Counted from the stretch's first letter, positions 27,115-36,204 are shown. The stretch: DNA of 64,000 bases from Actinobacillus genomosp. 1 (GCF_029774175.1 NZ_CP103834.1:1622501-1686500); one strand, 5' to 3'. Translations and numbers: made by a program. The notes: generated from the sequence alone by a model not told the origin.

Positions 27115-27680
27115 TTTATGTTATTCACAAAATTACGTTTATATTTTATATGACTCTGAATATTTTTTTCCGCATCTTTCTTATCCCATATTTGTAATTC
27201 CCAAGGATAAAAAAAATTGCTCGCATTTTTAAAATAAACATGAATTCCCACATATTCATCTTTATCTCTTAAATACCAATTTTTTAAACCGTATTTTTCT
27301 TGCCAATCGTCTAACGATTCCATAATTAATGCAATATCTTCACTAGATACAATAATTCTGGCACCAAAAATATCGTTTAAAATACTATTAACCGGATATC
27401 CTTCGTTTCGCTGTTTAAACCGTTCTATTTTATCTAAGATAGATTCTGACGTTTTAACACGGTAAAAATAAGGTACATCATATAAATTAGCACGATATAA
27501 ATAATCATTAATTGATTCATGAAGATTTAAACGATAGGCTAAAATATGTTCTGTCGGGACTTTAGAGAATGTATGTTTTAAATTTACTTTCTCTATCTTA
27601 CCTGTTTCAAAATAATCATTTGAGAAAGAAAGATGGAGTTTATTTATTTCATCTATTAAACGCTCAATTTTTTCTAACAT
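27111..27680 (-). CDS. RelA/SpoT-domain protein in the O-antigen operon
   Basis: 189 residues from ATG 27680 (GGAG six bases upstream; an in-frame TTG lies 12 bases earlier). It has the order of blocks of a (p)ppGpp-synthetase-type nucleotidyltransferase: RVKTSESILDKIERF, NDIFGARIIV, EYVGIHVYF and WELQIWDKKDAEKNIQSHIKYK. The Arg usual after EVQI is replaced by Trp, so activity could differ. It has no hydrolase or TGS domain. It is coupled by a four-base overlap to a glycosyltransferase gene, which is an odd home for such a domain. Whether it makes an alarmone, modifies RNA, or does something for the polysaccharide is unknown. Confidence 0.7.
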   Translation of the reverse strand: MLEKIERLIDEINKLHLSFSNDYFETGKIEKVNLKHTFSKVPTEHILAYRLNLHESINDYLYRANLYDVPYFYRVKTSESILDKIERFKQRNEGYPVNSILNDIFGARIIVSSEDIALIMESLDDWQEKYGLKNWYLRDKDEYVGIHVYFKNASNFFYPWELQIWDKKDAEKNIQSHIKYKRNFVNNIK

Positions 27681-27697
27681 CGCATTCTCCAATAAAA

Positions 27698-27725
27698 ACC
27701 GCTTATAATAATTATTACAAGCGGT
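27698..27725. other. Inverted uptake-signal pair between glf and the RelA/SpoT-domain gene
   Basis: ACCGCTT and AAGCGGT enclose a self-complementary AATAATTATT core, giving a small hairpin. It is the only clear uptake-signal pair in the AT-rich middle of the O-antigen locus. Confidence 0.7.
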
Positions 27726-27742
27726 CTATTTTCTAAAGAATT

Positions 27743-28894
27743 TTACACATCCATATTTACATAGAACGGTTTTAAATTCTTATTACTCGCTAATGATTGT
27801 TTAATCTCATCAACGGTTTCTAATGCTTCCTTAATGGTTACATCCATATCTAAATAACGATATGTCCCTAAACGTCCGACAAAAGTTACTTGCGTTTCTT
27901 TGTTTGCTTTTTCAACATACTGTTGCAATAAGGCTTTATCTTTCACTAAACGAATAGGATAGTATGGAATATCATTTTCTTCGCATAAACGGCTAAATTC
28001 ACGATAGCAAATCGTTTTTTCGTGATTCTCCCACGGTGCAAAGTGTTTGTGTTCCGAAATACGCGTATATGGAACTTCTTCATCGCCATAGTTAATTACT
28101 GCATTACCTTGGAAATCACCTTCAGTACGGAACGCTTCAAAATCTAACGTACGATAACCTAGACGGCCTAGCTCAAATCCAAAATAAGCATCTAACGGAC
28201 CCGACCAAAAAATATGATCGAATTCTTCTTTCATACTTTCAACAAATGGGGTCGCTAACCGTACTTCAATATTCTCGTGTTTCAGAATATTTTCTACGAT
28301 AACGGTATAACCGTCCTTCGGCATACCTTGGAATTTATGCGCAAAGTAATTATCGTCATAATTAAAACGCACCGGTAAGCGTTTTAAGATACTTGCCGGT
28401 AATTCTTTCGGCTCTACGCCCCATTGTTTTTTAGTATAGCCGTAGAAAAACGCTTTATATAAATCACGCCCTACAAAACGCATCGCTTGTTCTTCAAACG
28501 TTTGCGGATCGGTAATCGACATATCCGCTTGGCTTTCAATTAATGCTTTTGCCTCACTCGGCGAACACGTTTTACCAAAGAACTGGTTAATCGTATGTAA
28601 ATTAATCGGCAACGAATACACAGCCCCTTGGCTAATTGTTTTTACTCGATTAACAAACGGCATCCACTCACCAAATTGATTCACATAATTCCACACACGT
28701 TCATTATCAGTATGGAAAATATGCGGACCGTAAATATGCACCATTACATTCGTTTCGGCATCACGTTCAGAGTAGCAGTTTCCCGCCACATGATTACGTT
28801 GATCAATTACCGTTACTTGATAACCTTGCTCTGCAAGCTCACGTGCAATAACCGCATTTGAGAAGCCAGCGCCGACTAGGAGAAATTTTTTCAT
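27743..28894 (-). CDS. glf: UDP-galactopyranose mutase
   Basis: 383-residue flavoenzyme that interconverts UDP-galactopyranose and UDP-galactofuranose. The FAD-binding N-terminus is LLVGAGFSNAVIARELAEQGYQVTV, followed by VHIYGPHIFHTDNERVWNYV; the motif GRLGTYRYLDMDVTI near the C-terminus is typical. It shows that the O-antigen contains galactofuranose, and it supplies the donor for the neighbouring GlfT-like transferases. Confidence 0.95.
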   Translation of the reverse strand: MKKFLLVGAGFSNAVIARELAEQGYQVTVIDQRNHVAGNCYSERDAETNVMVHIYGPHIFHTDNERVWNYVNQFGEWMPFVNRVKTISQGAVYSLPINLHTINQFFGKTCSPSEAKALIESQADMSITDPQTFEEQAMRFVGRDLYKAFFYGYTKKQWGVEPKELPASILKRLPVRFNYDDNYFAHKFQGMPKDGYTVIVENILKHENIEVRLATPFVESMKEEFDHIFWSGPLDAYFGFELGRLGYRTLDFEAFRTEGDFQGNAVINYGDEEVPYTRISEHKHFAPWENHEKTICYREFSRLCEENDIPYYPIRLVKDKALLQQYVEKANKETQVTFVGRLGTYRYLDMDVTIKEALETVDEIKQSLASNKNLKPFYVNMDV

Positions 28895-28908
28895 AAGACC
28901 TACTTATA

Positions 28909-30699
28909 TTATTTATGTTTAAAAATTTTATTCCAATAATCCTCATTAAATTGAGTATTATTCATATATTCAACAATTTTAGGATATTCTTTTCTTACAT
29001 CTTTCATAGTCTTCCTCAATTCATTAAAAAGTCGAAGACTTTCTTTGAATGAATATTCACAATAGTAACCAATATTACCATCAGAGTTATATAAAAAATA
29101 TTTTTTATATGAATATACAATAGGAAAGTTTCCATTATGCATAGAAAGTAAAGGTATTTTATTATTTTTTAATGTACTTTTTTTCCAAGGTAATGCCAGT
29201 CTAAACAGGCTAATTAATAATTTTATATATTTTTTATTACCTCTAGGAAAATATGATTTCTCCCTCTCAAAATAAATATCTATATCACTAGTTATACCTT
29301 GTAATTTAGGAGTAAATTCTCTACCTAATTTTACAGGATAATCACCATTTCCAGATAATACAAATTCAGGAGAAAGCATATCTTTATATTTCAATGAATC
29401 TTGCAATGCTTTAATTCTAATTTCTGCTCTCTTATAATCCCACATTAAAATATCTCTAACTATTAATTGAAAAGTACGCTTAAATGAAGACTTCATCTGT
29501 TTTTCAGAAATATTTAAGAAAGCAAATGCATGAATTTCATTTTTCATACTTAGATAATCTGTCATAAATAAATGGCGTTTAATAGAGAAATCTTCATGCC
29601 ATACAAATATAGTTGGAAAAACTGAAAGCTTAACCCCATGTTTTTGTAAATATAATGATGAACAGATATCATCCCATTTGAAGAAGAAATTTGGTAATAT
29701 GGGAGTTTCTTTAACCTCTGCCATATAGAACCACCATCCACTGAAATCAGGATTTCCTTCCGAATATAAAGCATTATATTGTTCGCTATTTAAATCTGAT
29801 AAATAATCACCATCATTAATTGCAGTAAAGAAACGGTTTACTTCCCATGGTAAACGCCCACCTTGCTCATGAATTTTATCTTTCTTCGTAAAATGCAACA
29901 TCATTCCACCATAGGCTTTTTTATCTTGTGAAATCTGTGCAATAGCTAAAGCTCTAAATACAATTTCTGGAGACAATAAAATATCATCATCCATGAAAAG
30001 GATATAATCCGTATTACTATGATGTGCCTCTAACAAACCTCTCATGAAGCCACCAGTTCCACCTAGATTAGCTTGAGAAATCAATAAGAATTTCTCTGAT
30101 TCAACAAAATCGCTATACTTTAGTGTACTCCCATTATCTACAACAATTGCTCTAAATTTAAAGTTATCTAATGGCTTATATTCCAATAATGAATTAACAT
30201 TATTCGTTACATATTGCTCTTTCTTAAATGTAGTAATACTTAAATCAACCGTTTTTTCTGATACTATATCATCTTCCACAGCCCATTCAGCACCATGAAT
30301 AACAAGTTTATTCCGAGTACTAATTTCAAAAGAATAACGTTTCGTACCAGCTTCTAAATAAAAAGGACCTAAGATAATCTCTCCTTTAGAAATACAATCA
30401 TTTGATTGATAAACTATATCATTATTCCATTGTGTTTTTCTGAATACTTTTAACGAGCTAAGATTACCTTCTATGTTAAGCTTTAGATATACACTTCTAG
30501 CTTTAGTATTTAAAAAGAAATGTTCCGCAGGGAAACTATTAAAAATTCCTAAAAAATTTATTTTTGTTTCACCATCAAAACTATCAATAGTGATATTGTT
30601 ATTCTTATGAGAATACGTATAATCTTTACCATCAATTTGATAAAACATATGTTCAGGTAAGGATGAGAAATTAAATATTACATTTTGAACTGTAAACAT
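28909..30699 (-). CDS. Large galactofuranosyltransferase-like GT2 protein
   Basis: 596 residues. A beta-rich N-terminal domain (about 1-160) precedes a GT-A domain with VDNGSTLKYSDF, NLGGTGGFMRGLLEAHH and FMDDDILLSPEIV (the metal-binding DDD), then PNFFFKWDDICSSLYLQKHG and VWHEDFSIKRH, the catalytic WDD-type and metal-binding His regions. A helical C-terminal domain follows. This is the layout of mycobacterial GlfT2, a polymerising galactofuranosyltransferase. It lies next to glf. G+C is clearly lower than that of core genes. The exact linkage cannot be told. Confidence 0.85.
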   Translation of the reverse strand: MFTVQNVIFNFSSLPEHMFYQIDGKDYTYSHKNNNITIDSFDGETKINFLGIFNSFPAEHFFLNTKARSVYLKLNIEGNLSSLKVFRKTQWNNDIVYQSNDCISKGEIILGPFYLEAGTKRYSFEISTRNKLVIHGAEWAVEDDIVSEKTVDLSITTFKKEQYVTNNVNSLLEYKPLDNFKFRAIVVDNGSTLKYSDFVESEKFLLISQANLGGTGGFMRGLLEAHHSNTDYILFMDDDILLSPEIVFRALAIAQISQDKKAYGGMMLHFTKKDKIHEQGGRLPWEVNRFFTAINDGDYLSDLNSEQYNALYSEGNPDFSGWWFYMAEVKETPILPNFFFKWDDICSSLYLQKHGVKLSVFPTIFVWHEDFSIKRHLFMTDYLSMKNEIHAFAFLNISEKQMKSSFKRTFQLIVRDILMWDYKRAEIRIKALQDSLKYKDMLSPEFVLSGNGDYPVKLGREFTPKLQGITSDIDIYFEREKSYFPRGNKKYIKLLISLFRLALPWKKSTLKNNKIPLLSMHNGNFPIVYSYKKYFLYNSDGNIGYYCEYSFKESLRLFNELRKTMKDVRKEYPKIVEYMNNTQFNEDYWNKIFKHK

Positions 30700-30902
30700 T
30701 TATAAAAGCCTCTTCTATTAAATTAAATCATGCGATAAATTATCGCTTTTAAAAAGCATCTTTCACAATAAACTTATTCCGTCCACCTAGTACTTTCGTC
30801 AATAGCCGAATTTTATAGTTAATTATTTAAAGACGAATATTATTACACTTATATTCAGTACAGAATCATTATCATTTTAAAAAATGTCTAGTAGGTTTTC
30901 TA

Positions 30903-31631
30903 TTAATCTTCATAAAGCGGAATCACATCTTCCGCTTTTCCGCAAGCTCTTACTACCCCCTTATCAATCCAAATCACGTTTTGACAAAGCTCCTTTACTT
31001 GATCAATAGAGTGAGAAACGAATAATAAGGTTGTACCACCGGAAAGCATTTCTTCCATTCTTCTTTTGCATTTTTCTTGGAATGCCGCATCACCTACGGC
31101 TAGAACCTCATCAACAATTAAAATTTCCGGTTTAACAATAGTCGCCACGGCAAAGCCAAGACGAGCCGCCATACCGGATGAGAAATTTTTAAGCGGTACG
31201 TCAATGAAATCTTGTAACTCTGCAAACTCAATAATTTCATCGAAATGCTGCTCCATAAAGGCCTTTTTATGCCCTAATAAAGCACCGTTTAAATAAATAT
31301 TTTCTCTTGCGGTTAATTCACCGTCAAATCCTGCACCGAGCTCAATCAGCGGAGCAATATTGCCATTGACTTCAACCGTGCCTTTATAAGGCTTTAAAAT
31401 ACCGCAGATAAGTTTCAATAAAGTGGACTTACCTGATCCGTTAGTACCGATAAGCCCCCAGGATTCGCCTCTTTTTACTTCAAGATTTACATCTTTTAAT
31501 GCTAAAAACTCTTGGAACATTAGTTCACCTTTTAGCATTTTAATTACATATTCTTTTAAACCATTGTAATTCTCAGTCGATTTATTAAAACGAACTGTTG
31601 CATTGGTTACTTTGATTACTGTGTCTTTCAT
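30903..31631 (-). CDS. wzt: O-antigen ABC exporter ATPase Wzt (short form)
   Basis: 242-residue ATPase that drives export of finished O-antigen across the inner membrane with Wzm. Walker A is GTNGSGKST, the signature LKNFSSGMAARLGFA and Walker B EILIVDEVLAVGD. The start is ATG 31631, which overlaps the wzm stop (TAATG). The protein ends soon after the ATPase core, so it lacks the C-terminal sugar-binding domain of E. coli O9a Wzt. That fits a chain exported without end-capping recognition. A 203-bp AT-rich gap follows with no gene. Confidence 0.93.
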   Translation of the reverse strand: MKDTVIKVTNATVRFNKSTENYNGLKEYVIKMLKGELMFQEFLALKDVNLEVKRGESWGLIGTNGSGKSTLLKLICGILKPYKGTVEVNGNIAPLIELGAGFDGELTARENIYLNGALLGHKKAFMEQHFDEIIEFAELQDFIDVPLKNFSSGMAARLGFAVATIVKPEILIVDEVLAVGDAAFQEKCKRRMEEMLSGGTTLLFVSHSIDQVKELCQNVIWIDKGVVRACGKAEDVIPLYED

Positions 31632-32422
31632 TAGATATATAAAATAAATTCGTCTTGTTTTTTGTTGAAATACCATGCTCCTAAAATAAGCACTAATATC
31701 GCAACCCCAGTACCCATAAAAATAGAACCTGCTTCAGGAAATTTTGCATAAAGTACAATATCCCTGAATTGTTCAATATACCAATACATTGGATTAGCTG
31801 TTTTATATAATGTTTGATACTCTTCCGGAATAATTGTTACAGGGTAAAAAAGCGGTGTTAAATACATCCACATTGAAACAAAAACTCCCCATAAATATTG
31901 AATATCCCTAAAGAAAACGGTAATTGCCGCTAACCATAAACCAAGTCCTAAACTAAATAAAAAAACTTGTAAAATGATAAAAGGGAAAAATAATAAATTC
32001 CAAGAAAACTCTGCTTGGGTATAAAGCATTACCAGTAATAATGCGCCGAGTGAGAAAAGTAAATTAACGAGCGAACTGCCTACTTTTGACATCGTAAAAA
32101 TATATTTAGGTACATAGGTTTTTTTTAGTAACGAAGCATTTCCGGTAACAGACCAAACCGCATTATTTGTTGCCTCCGTCATGAAACTAAAAATAACTTG
32201 TCCTGAAATGAGATAAAGCGGAAAATTAGGGATATCGAATCTAAATAAATTAGAAAAGACGATAACTAACACCATCATCAGCATTAACGGATTTAAGATG
32301 CTCCATAAGTATCCTAAATAGCTACGTCTATATTTTAATTTTACATCACGAACAACAAGCTGCTTAAGCAGCTCATCAAAGGCGAAAAAACGCTCAATCT
32401 TGCCAGCAATAGCCTTTATCAT
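31631..32422 (-). CDS. wzm: O-antigen ABC exporter permease Wzm
   Basis: 263-residue ABC-2 type permease with six membrane segments. The N-terminal region LLKQLVVRDVKLKYRRSYLGYLWSILNP is the usual coupling motif of polysaccharide exporters. It forms the channel with Wzt, so this cluster uses the ABC-transporter-dependent route; no wzx or wzy gene is seen. First gene of the operon. Confidence 0.93.
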   Translation of the reverse strand: MIKAIAGKIERFFAFDELLKQLVVRDVKLKYRRSYLGYLWSILNPLMLMMVLVIVFSNLFRFDIPNFPLYLISGQVIFSFMTEATNNAVWSVTGNASLLKKTYVPKYIFTMSKVGSSLVNLLFSLGALLLVMLYTQAEFSWNLLFFPFIILQVFLFSLGLGLWLAAITVFFRDIQYLWGVFVSMWMYLTPLFYPVTIIPEEYQTLYKTANPMYWYIEQFRDIVLYAKFPEAGSIFMGTGVAILVLILGAWYFNKKQDEFILYI

Positions 32423-32622
32423 TAATATTTACCTTTACTAAATTAAATAACCTTCTTAATCAGTAGGTTATAGTTGATATTCCGAGTTAAATCTTTGCGA
32501 ATGATACCAGTATTTCCAGATGCATACAAAGGATTTACGAGGAGCGATAGGATTTATCCTATTGCCCTCTCCCCTAGATTGGTAGATAATGCACAATTAT
32601 TTTGGTTTTTGTAGGAAATAAA
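32423..32622. promoter_or_regulatory. Divergent region between wzm and erpA, with inverted repeat and weak ops-like match
   Basis: ATAGGAT and ATCCTAT form a 7-bp inverted repeat with two bases between (32547-32562). Read on the wzm strand, GGCAATAGGAT lies in it, matching 8 of 11 positions of the RfaH-recruiting ops element (GGCGGTAGYNT) and placed about 130 bases upstream of wzm. This might let RfaH act on the long O-antigen operon. The match is weak. Confidence 0.3.
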
Positions 32623-32964
32623 ATGAGCGATATTCAAATTCCTCTTATCTTTACCGACGCAGCGGCGAAGAAAGTTAAGAGTTTAATCGAGGGCGAGGAT
32701 AACCCGAATCTTCGTTTACGAGTATATATTACGGGTGGCGGTTGTAGCGGTTTCCAATACGGTTTTACTTTCGATGACCAAATCAATGAAGGCGATTTAA
32801 CCATTGAAAATCAAAATGTCGGTTTAGTGGTTGATCCAATGAGTCTGCAATACTTAATCGGTGGAACGGTAGATTATACCGAGGGCTTAGACGGTTCTCG
32901 TTTTGTGGTGCAAAACCCTAATGCAAGTTCAACTTGCGGTTGCGGTTCATCCTTTAGTATTTGA
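32623..32964 (+). CDS. erpA: Iron-sulfur cluster insertion protein ErpA
   Basis: 113-residue A-type carrier that hands Fe-S clusters to target enzymes. The three cluster ligands are visible: Cys in ITGGGCSGFQY and the pair in STCGCGSS. Start ATG 32623 follows TAGGAAAT; seven upstream in-frame codons are unlikely to be translated. It marks the left edge of the O-antigen locus. Confidence 0.95.
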   Translation: MSDIQIPLIFTDAAAKKVKSLIEGEDNPNLRLRVYITGGGCSGFQYGFTFDDQINEGDLTIENQNVGLVVDPMSLQYLIGGTVDYTEGLDGSRFVVQNPNASSTCGCGSSFSI

Positions 32965-32976
32965 AAATATTCTTAC

Positions 32977-33026
32977 AAAAAAGACCGCTTGTTTGCGATT
33001 ATCACTCAAACAAGCGGTCTTTTTTA
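32977..33026. terminator. Bidirectional terminator made of two uptake signals, erpA/menA
   Basis: AAAAGACCGCTTGTTTG pairs with CAAACAAGCGGTCTTTT, with A and T runs on the two sides. It closes both converging genes. Confidence 0.9.
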
Positions 33027-33039
33027 CCCTAAATTTGCC

Positions 33040-33948
33040 CTAACCTAAAAAAATTCCTAAGCTAAATAAAAGGTTAGTAATTAGTGCTAATCCTGCCATT
33101 TGTCCTAAAATCGGGCGTAATTCAATCGGATCTTGGTGACGATAGACAAACGAACCGTGTTTAGCAAGTAACGGGACGGCAAGTAAAAATAAGTAGCTGT
33201 ACCAATGTTGAAATTCGCTGATGGCAAAAATCAGATAAGAAATGACCGCTAATACTAATAATACGACATGATAAATCCGCCCGTTTTGACTACCGATACG
33301 GACAATCAGAGTATTTTTACCGGCTTGTTTGTCTTGGTTAATATCACGTAGGTTATTGATATTTAATACCGCCACCGATAATAAACCGCAGCCGAAAGCA
33401 GGAATAAAAATCATTGCCGGAATACTATGAGCTTGTAAATAGAATGTGCCGATAACCGCGACAAATCCAAAAAAGATCAGTACGAATAAATCACCTAATC
33501 CTAAATAACCATAGGCTTTTTTGCCAACCGTATAGGTAATTGCCGCTATAATCGAAATAACACCTAAACTGATAAACACTACTATATCTTTCACAGATTG
33601 ATAAGCGTAAACCGTCAGTCCTACACCGGCGATAAAGGATAAAACACTGAGCAGAATGACGGCATTTCTTAATTGCCCGCCGGTAATTGCACCGTGCTGA
33701 ATCGCTCGTAACGGCCCTATTCGTTCCTTTGTGTCGGAGCCTTTAATATGATCACCATAGTCGTTAGCAAAATTAGATAGAATTTGTAATAAAATGGTGG
33801 TGATAAAAGCAAGTAACGTAGTAATTAGATCAAAATGTCCGGACCAATAGGCAAGTGCCGAACCTACAATAATAGACGCTAAAGCTAAGGGTAATGTTCT
33901 TGGGCGAGCCGTAGTAAACCAAATTGAAAAGGCGGAGTGTTTATCCAT
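33040..33948 (-). CDS. menA: 1,4-dihydroxy-2-naphthoate octaprenyltransferase
   Basis: 302-residue membrane prenyltransferase of menaquinone synthesis. The two Asp-rich prenyl-diphosphate motifs are NFANDYGDHIKGSDTKERIG and NINNLRDINQDKQAGKNT, among about eight membrane segments. The start ATG overlaps the stop of the upstream yhcG remnant (TAATG). Confidence 0.95.
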   Translation of the reverse strand: MDKHSAFSIWFTTARPRTLPLALASIIVGSALAYWSGHFDLITTLLAFITTILLQILSNFANDYGDHIKGSDTKERIGPLRAIQHGAITGGQLRNAVILLSVLSFIAGVGLTVYAYQSVKDIVVFISLGVISIIAAITYTVGKKAYGYLGLGDLFVLIFFGFVAVIGTFYLQAHSIPAMIFIPAFGCGLLSVAVLNINNLRDINQDKQAGKNTLIVRIGSQNGRIYHVVLLVLAVISYLIFAISEFQHWYSYLFLLAVPLLAKHGSFVYRHQDPIELRPILGQMAGLALITNLLFSLGIFLG

Positions 33949-34641
33949 TAATGATGTTCTTCCTGTTTTTGTGTAAATTGTTGAATCTCTTTCTGAACTT
34001 CTTCTAAAAGTCGTTGCTCACTCGGTAGATAGAGTTGATATTGACTTGCATAAATTTGTTGCTGATGTTCAGGGAGCGTAAATTTTACCACAGCATCGTT
34101 TTTATGCGTACAAAGTAAAATGCCGATTGTAGGTGTTTCATGCGGTAGCTTTTCAACCCGATCAAAATAATTCACATACATTTGTAATTGTCCGATATCT
34201 TGATGTGTTAATTTATGCGTTTTAATTTCAACTAACACGAAACACTGTAACAAGCGATTATATAATACTAAATCGACAAAAAATTCATCGCCTTCAATAT
34301 GTAATCGCTTTTGACGAGCAACAAAAGAAAAACCATTGCCAAGCTAATTGCGTCCGCAGTGCGGACACAATTGGGAATGTACGATAAAACTGACGATAAC
34401 GTTCTAATTGTCTTTTAGAAAATCCGCTGCCATATTCGGGTCCTAATTGTGCGGCAAGTGATTTAATTAAATATTTTCCATATTCGGCTCGTTCTTTTTC
34501 TTGTTGTTCTTCTTTAAATATACGTTCTCCGATATGCCAATACATAATGACTCGCTGAAAATCAACCGAACGAATCGCCTGCTCACGAGCCCGATGAATA
34601 ATGCTTTTAATATCGCTAACAATAAGTGGATTTGCTAACAT
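33948..34641 (-). pseudogene. yhcG: yhcG-like PDDEXK nuclease (DUF1016), broken
   Basis: The first part (ATG 34641 down to about 34345) encodes the DUF1016 N-terminal domain, SDIKSIIHRAREQAIRSVDFQRVIMYWHIGERI... up to ALRTQL. In another frame the C-terminal nuclease domain continues: GNGFSFVARQKRLHIEGDEF, FVDLVLYNRLLQCFVLVEIK (the catalytic D and ExK) and HQDIGQLQMYVNYFDR to the stop at 33948. Intact relatives have about 340-370 residues with a middle segment that is absent here, so the gene carries an internal deletion plus a frame change near 34345. Such proteins are linked to phage defence and DNA repair. Not functional as a whole. Confidence 0.85.
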
Positions 34642-34690
34642 AATTGTCTCCTTTCATGATTTTTAATTTTATTGTAAATAAATACAGCTG

Positions 34691-35446
34691 ATGATTTTAC
34701 CACAATTAACCTTATTTACTATAGGGATTATTCATAGCCCCTATGACGAAAAATTTTCCGTTCCCCGCCAAGCAAATCTCGTACAGGAAGGTAAAGGAAT
34801 CTTAGAGTTACTTCCGCCGTATAATTCGCCCGATGCGATAAGAGGTATCGAACAATTCAGCCATTTATGGCTGATTTTCCAATTCCATCAAATTCCCGAA
34901 CGAGAATGGCATGCAACGGTACGTCCACCTCGTTTAGGCGGAAATGAACGTATCGGGGTATTTGCCAGCCGAGCGACACATCGTCCGAATCCTATCGGTT
35001 TATCTAAGGTTAGATTAGAGGGAGTGGAGATAAGTAATGGAAAAGTATTCCTTAAATTAGGTAGTGTTGATTTGGTGAACGGTACGCCGATTTTGGATAT
35101 TAAGCCCTACATTGCGTATGCAGATAGCGAACCTGATGCAGATTCCGGCTTCGCACAAACTAAACCACAAGCAAAACTCGAAGTGGAATTTTCCGAACGA
35201 GCGTTACAAGCGGTCGGATTTTGCCGGAATTTTGCAAAATTCGGTATTGAGCAGCCACTCACTTTTATCCGGAATGTTATTGAGCAAGACCCTCGTCCGG
35301 CTTATCAGCAAGGGAAAATATCAGAACGAATCTATGGTATGCATCTTGCCGGCTATAATATCCGTTGGACGATTTGCACACAAAATGTCAATAAAGCGAT
35401 TGTATTAGAGATTGAAAATGAACTTAATCGGGAAATATCTCTCTAA
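34691..35446 (+). CDS. trmO: tRNA (N6-threonylcarbamoyladenosine37-N6)-methyltransferase TrmO
   Basis: 251 residues. TrmO (YaeB/TsaA) uses SAM to methylate t6A37 of tRNA-Thr. Family blocks: IGIIHSPYDEKFSVPRQ, GIEQFSHLWLIFQFH, VRPPRLGGNERIGVFASRATHRPNPIGLS and the proposed ILDIKPYIAYADS. Start ATG 34691. The protein contains a USS core (about 35210). Confidence 0.93.
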   Translation: MILPQLTLFTIGIIHSPYDEKFSVPRQANLVQEGKGILELLPPYNSPDAIRGIEQFSHLWLIFQFHQIPEREWHATVRPPRLGGNERIGVFASRATHRPNPIGLSKVRLEGVEISNGKVFLKLGSVDLVNGTPILDIKPYIAYADSEPDADSGFAQTKPQAKLEVEFSERALQAVGFCRNFAKFGIEQPLTFIRNVIEQDPRPAYQQGKISERIYGMHLAGYNIRWTICTQNVNKAIVLEIENELNREISL

Positions 35447-35487
35447 GCAAGCACTTTGAGCAATGCTCATCATCGCAAGGAATTCTC

Positions 35488-36204
35488 ATGAAATTATCCA
35501 AAGCCTTTATTATTTTACCGTTGATCGCCGCAAACTTAGCCATTGCGTCAGAATCTCTAGCAGAAAAGCAAGCTACAACAGGTTCTACTTTTGAATTTTC
35601 GACAGAAGTGCGTCGAGAAGTGGAAAAAGATTTAATGCAAGCGACCGTATTTAGCCGTAAGACCGGCAAGTCTTTAGCCGAATTAAAGAAATCCGTTTCA
35701 AAAAACTTAAATCAAACGCTTGAGAGTGCCAAGCAATACTCTACAATTCAGGTAGAAGCCGATGGGATTAGAAACATCGTGAATTATACAAACGATGGCA
35801 AAATTGACGGCTGGATAGCTGAAGGTCGAATTCATTTAAGAAGTAAAGATTTTGAATCAATGGCAAAAGTCTTAGAAAACTTAGGTTCGGAAATAGCAAT
35901 AGACGATATTTATTTTAGTATTTCACCTGAAAAAATTGCCGCTTTAGAAGATGAAATGACATTGGATATTATCAAACAATTCCAGCATAAGGCCGAAGTG
36001 ATTCAAAAAGGGTTAAATCTTAAAAATTATCAATTAACCAATATAAGACTTGACACACCGAATGGTGAAGAAACCCATTTTAATACCAGACCTTTAGCCA
36101 CTATGGCAAAATCAGCCGATGTATTTGAAAAAGAGCATCTTTCTCTTGAAGCGGGTAAAGCGACTATTTCAGCTCGGGCATCGGGGCAAATCAAATTCGA
36201 GTAA
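35488..36204 (+). CDS. Periplasmic SIMPL-domain (DUF541) protein
   Basis: 238 residues with a signal peptide (LIAANLAIA|SE). The remainder has the SIMPL layout: an N-terminal strand FEFSTEVRREVEKDLMQATVFSR, helices with KKSVSKNLNQTLESAKQY, and the closing strand ATISARASGQIKFE. The family is periplasmic with no firm biochemical role (E. coli YggE is linked to oxidative stress). Start ATG 35488 after CAAGGA. Confidence 0.75.
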   Translation: MKLSKAFIILPLIAANLAIASESLAEKQATTGSTFEFSTEVRREVEKDLMQATVFSRKTGKSLAELKKSVSKNLNQTLESAKQYSTIQVEADGIRNIVNYTNDGKIDGWIAEGRIHLRSKDFESMAKVLENLGSEIAIDDIYFSISPEKIAALEDEMTLDIIKQFQHKAEVIQKGLNLKNYQLTNIRLDTPNGEETHFNTRPLATMAKSADVFEKEHLSLEAGKATISARASGQIKFE

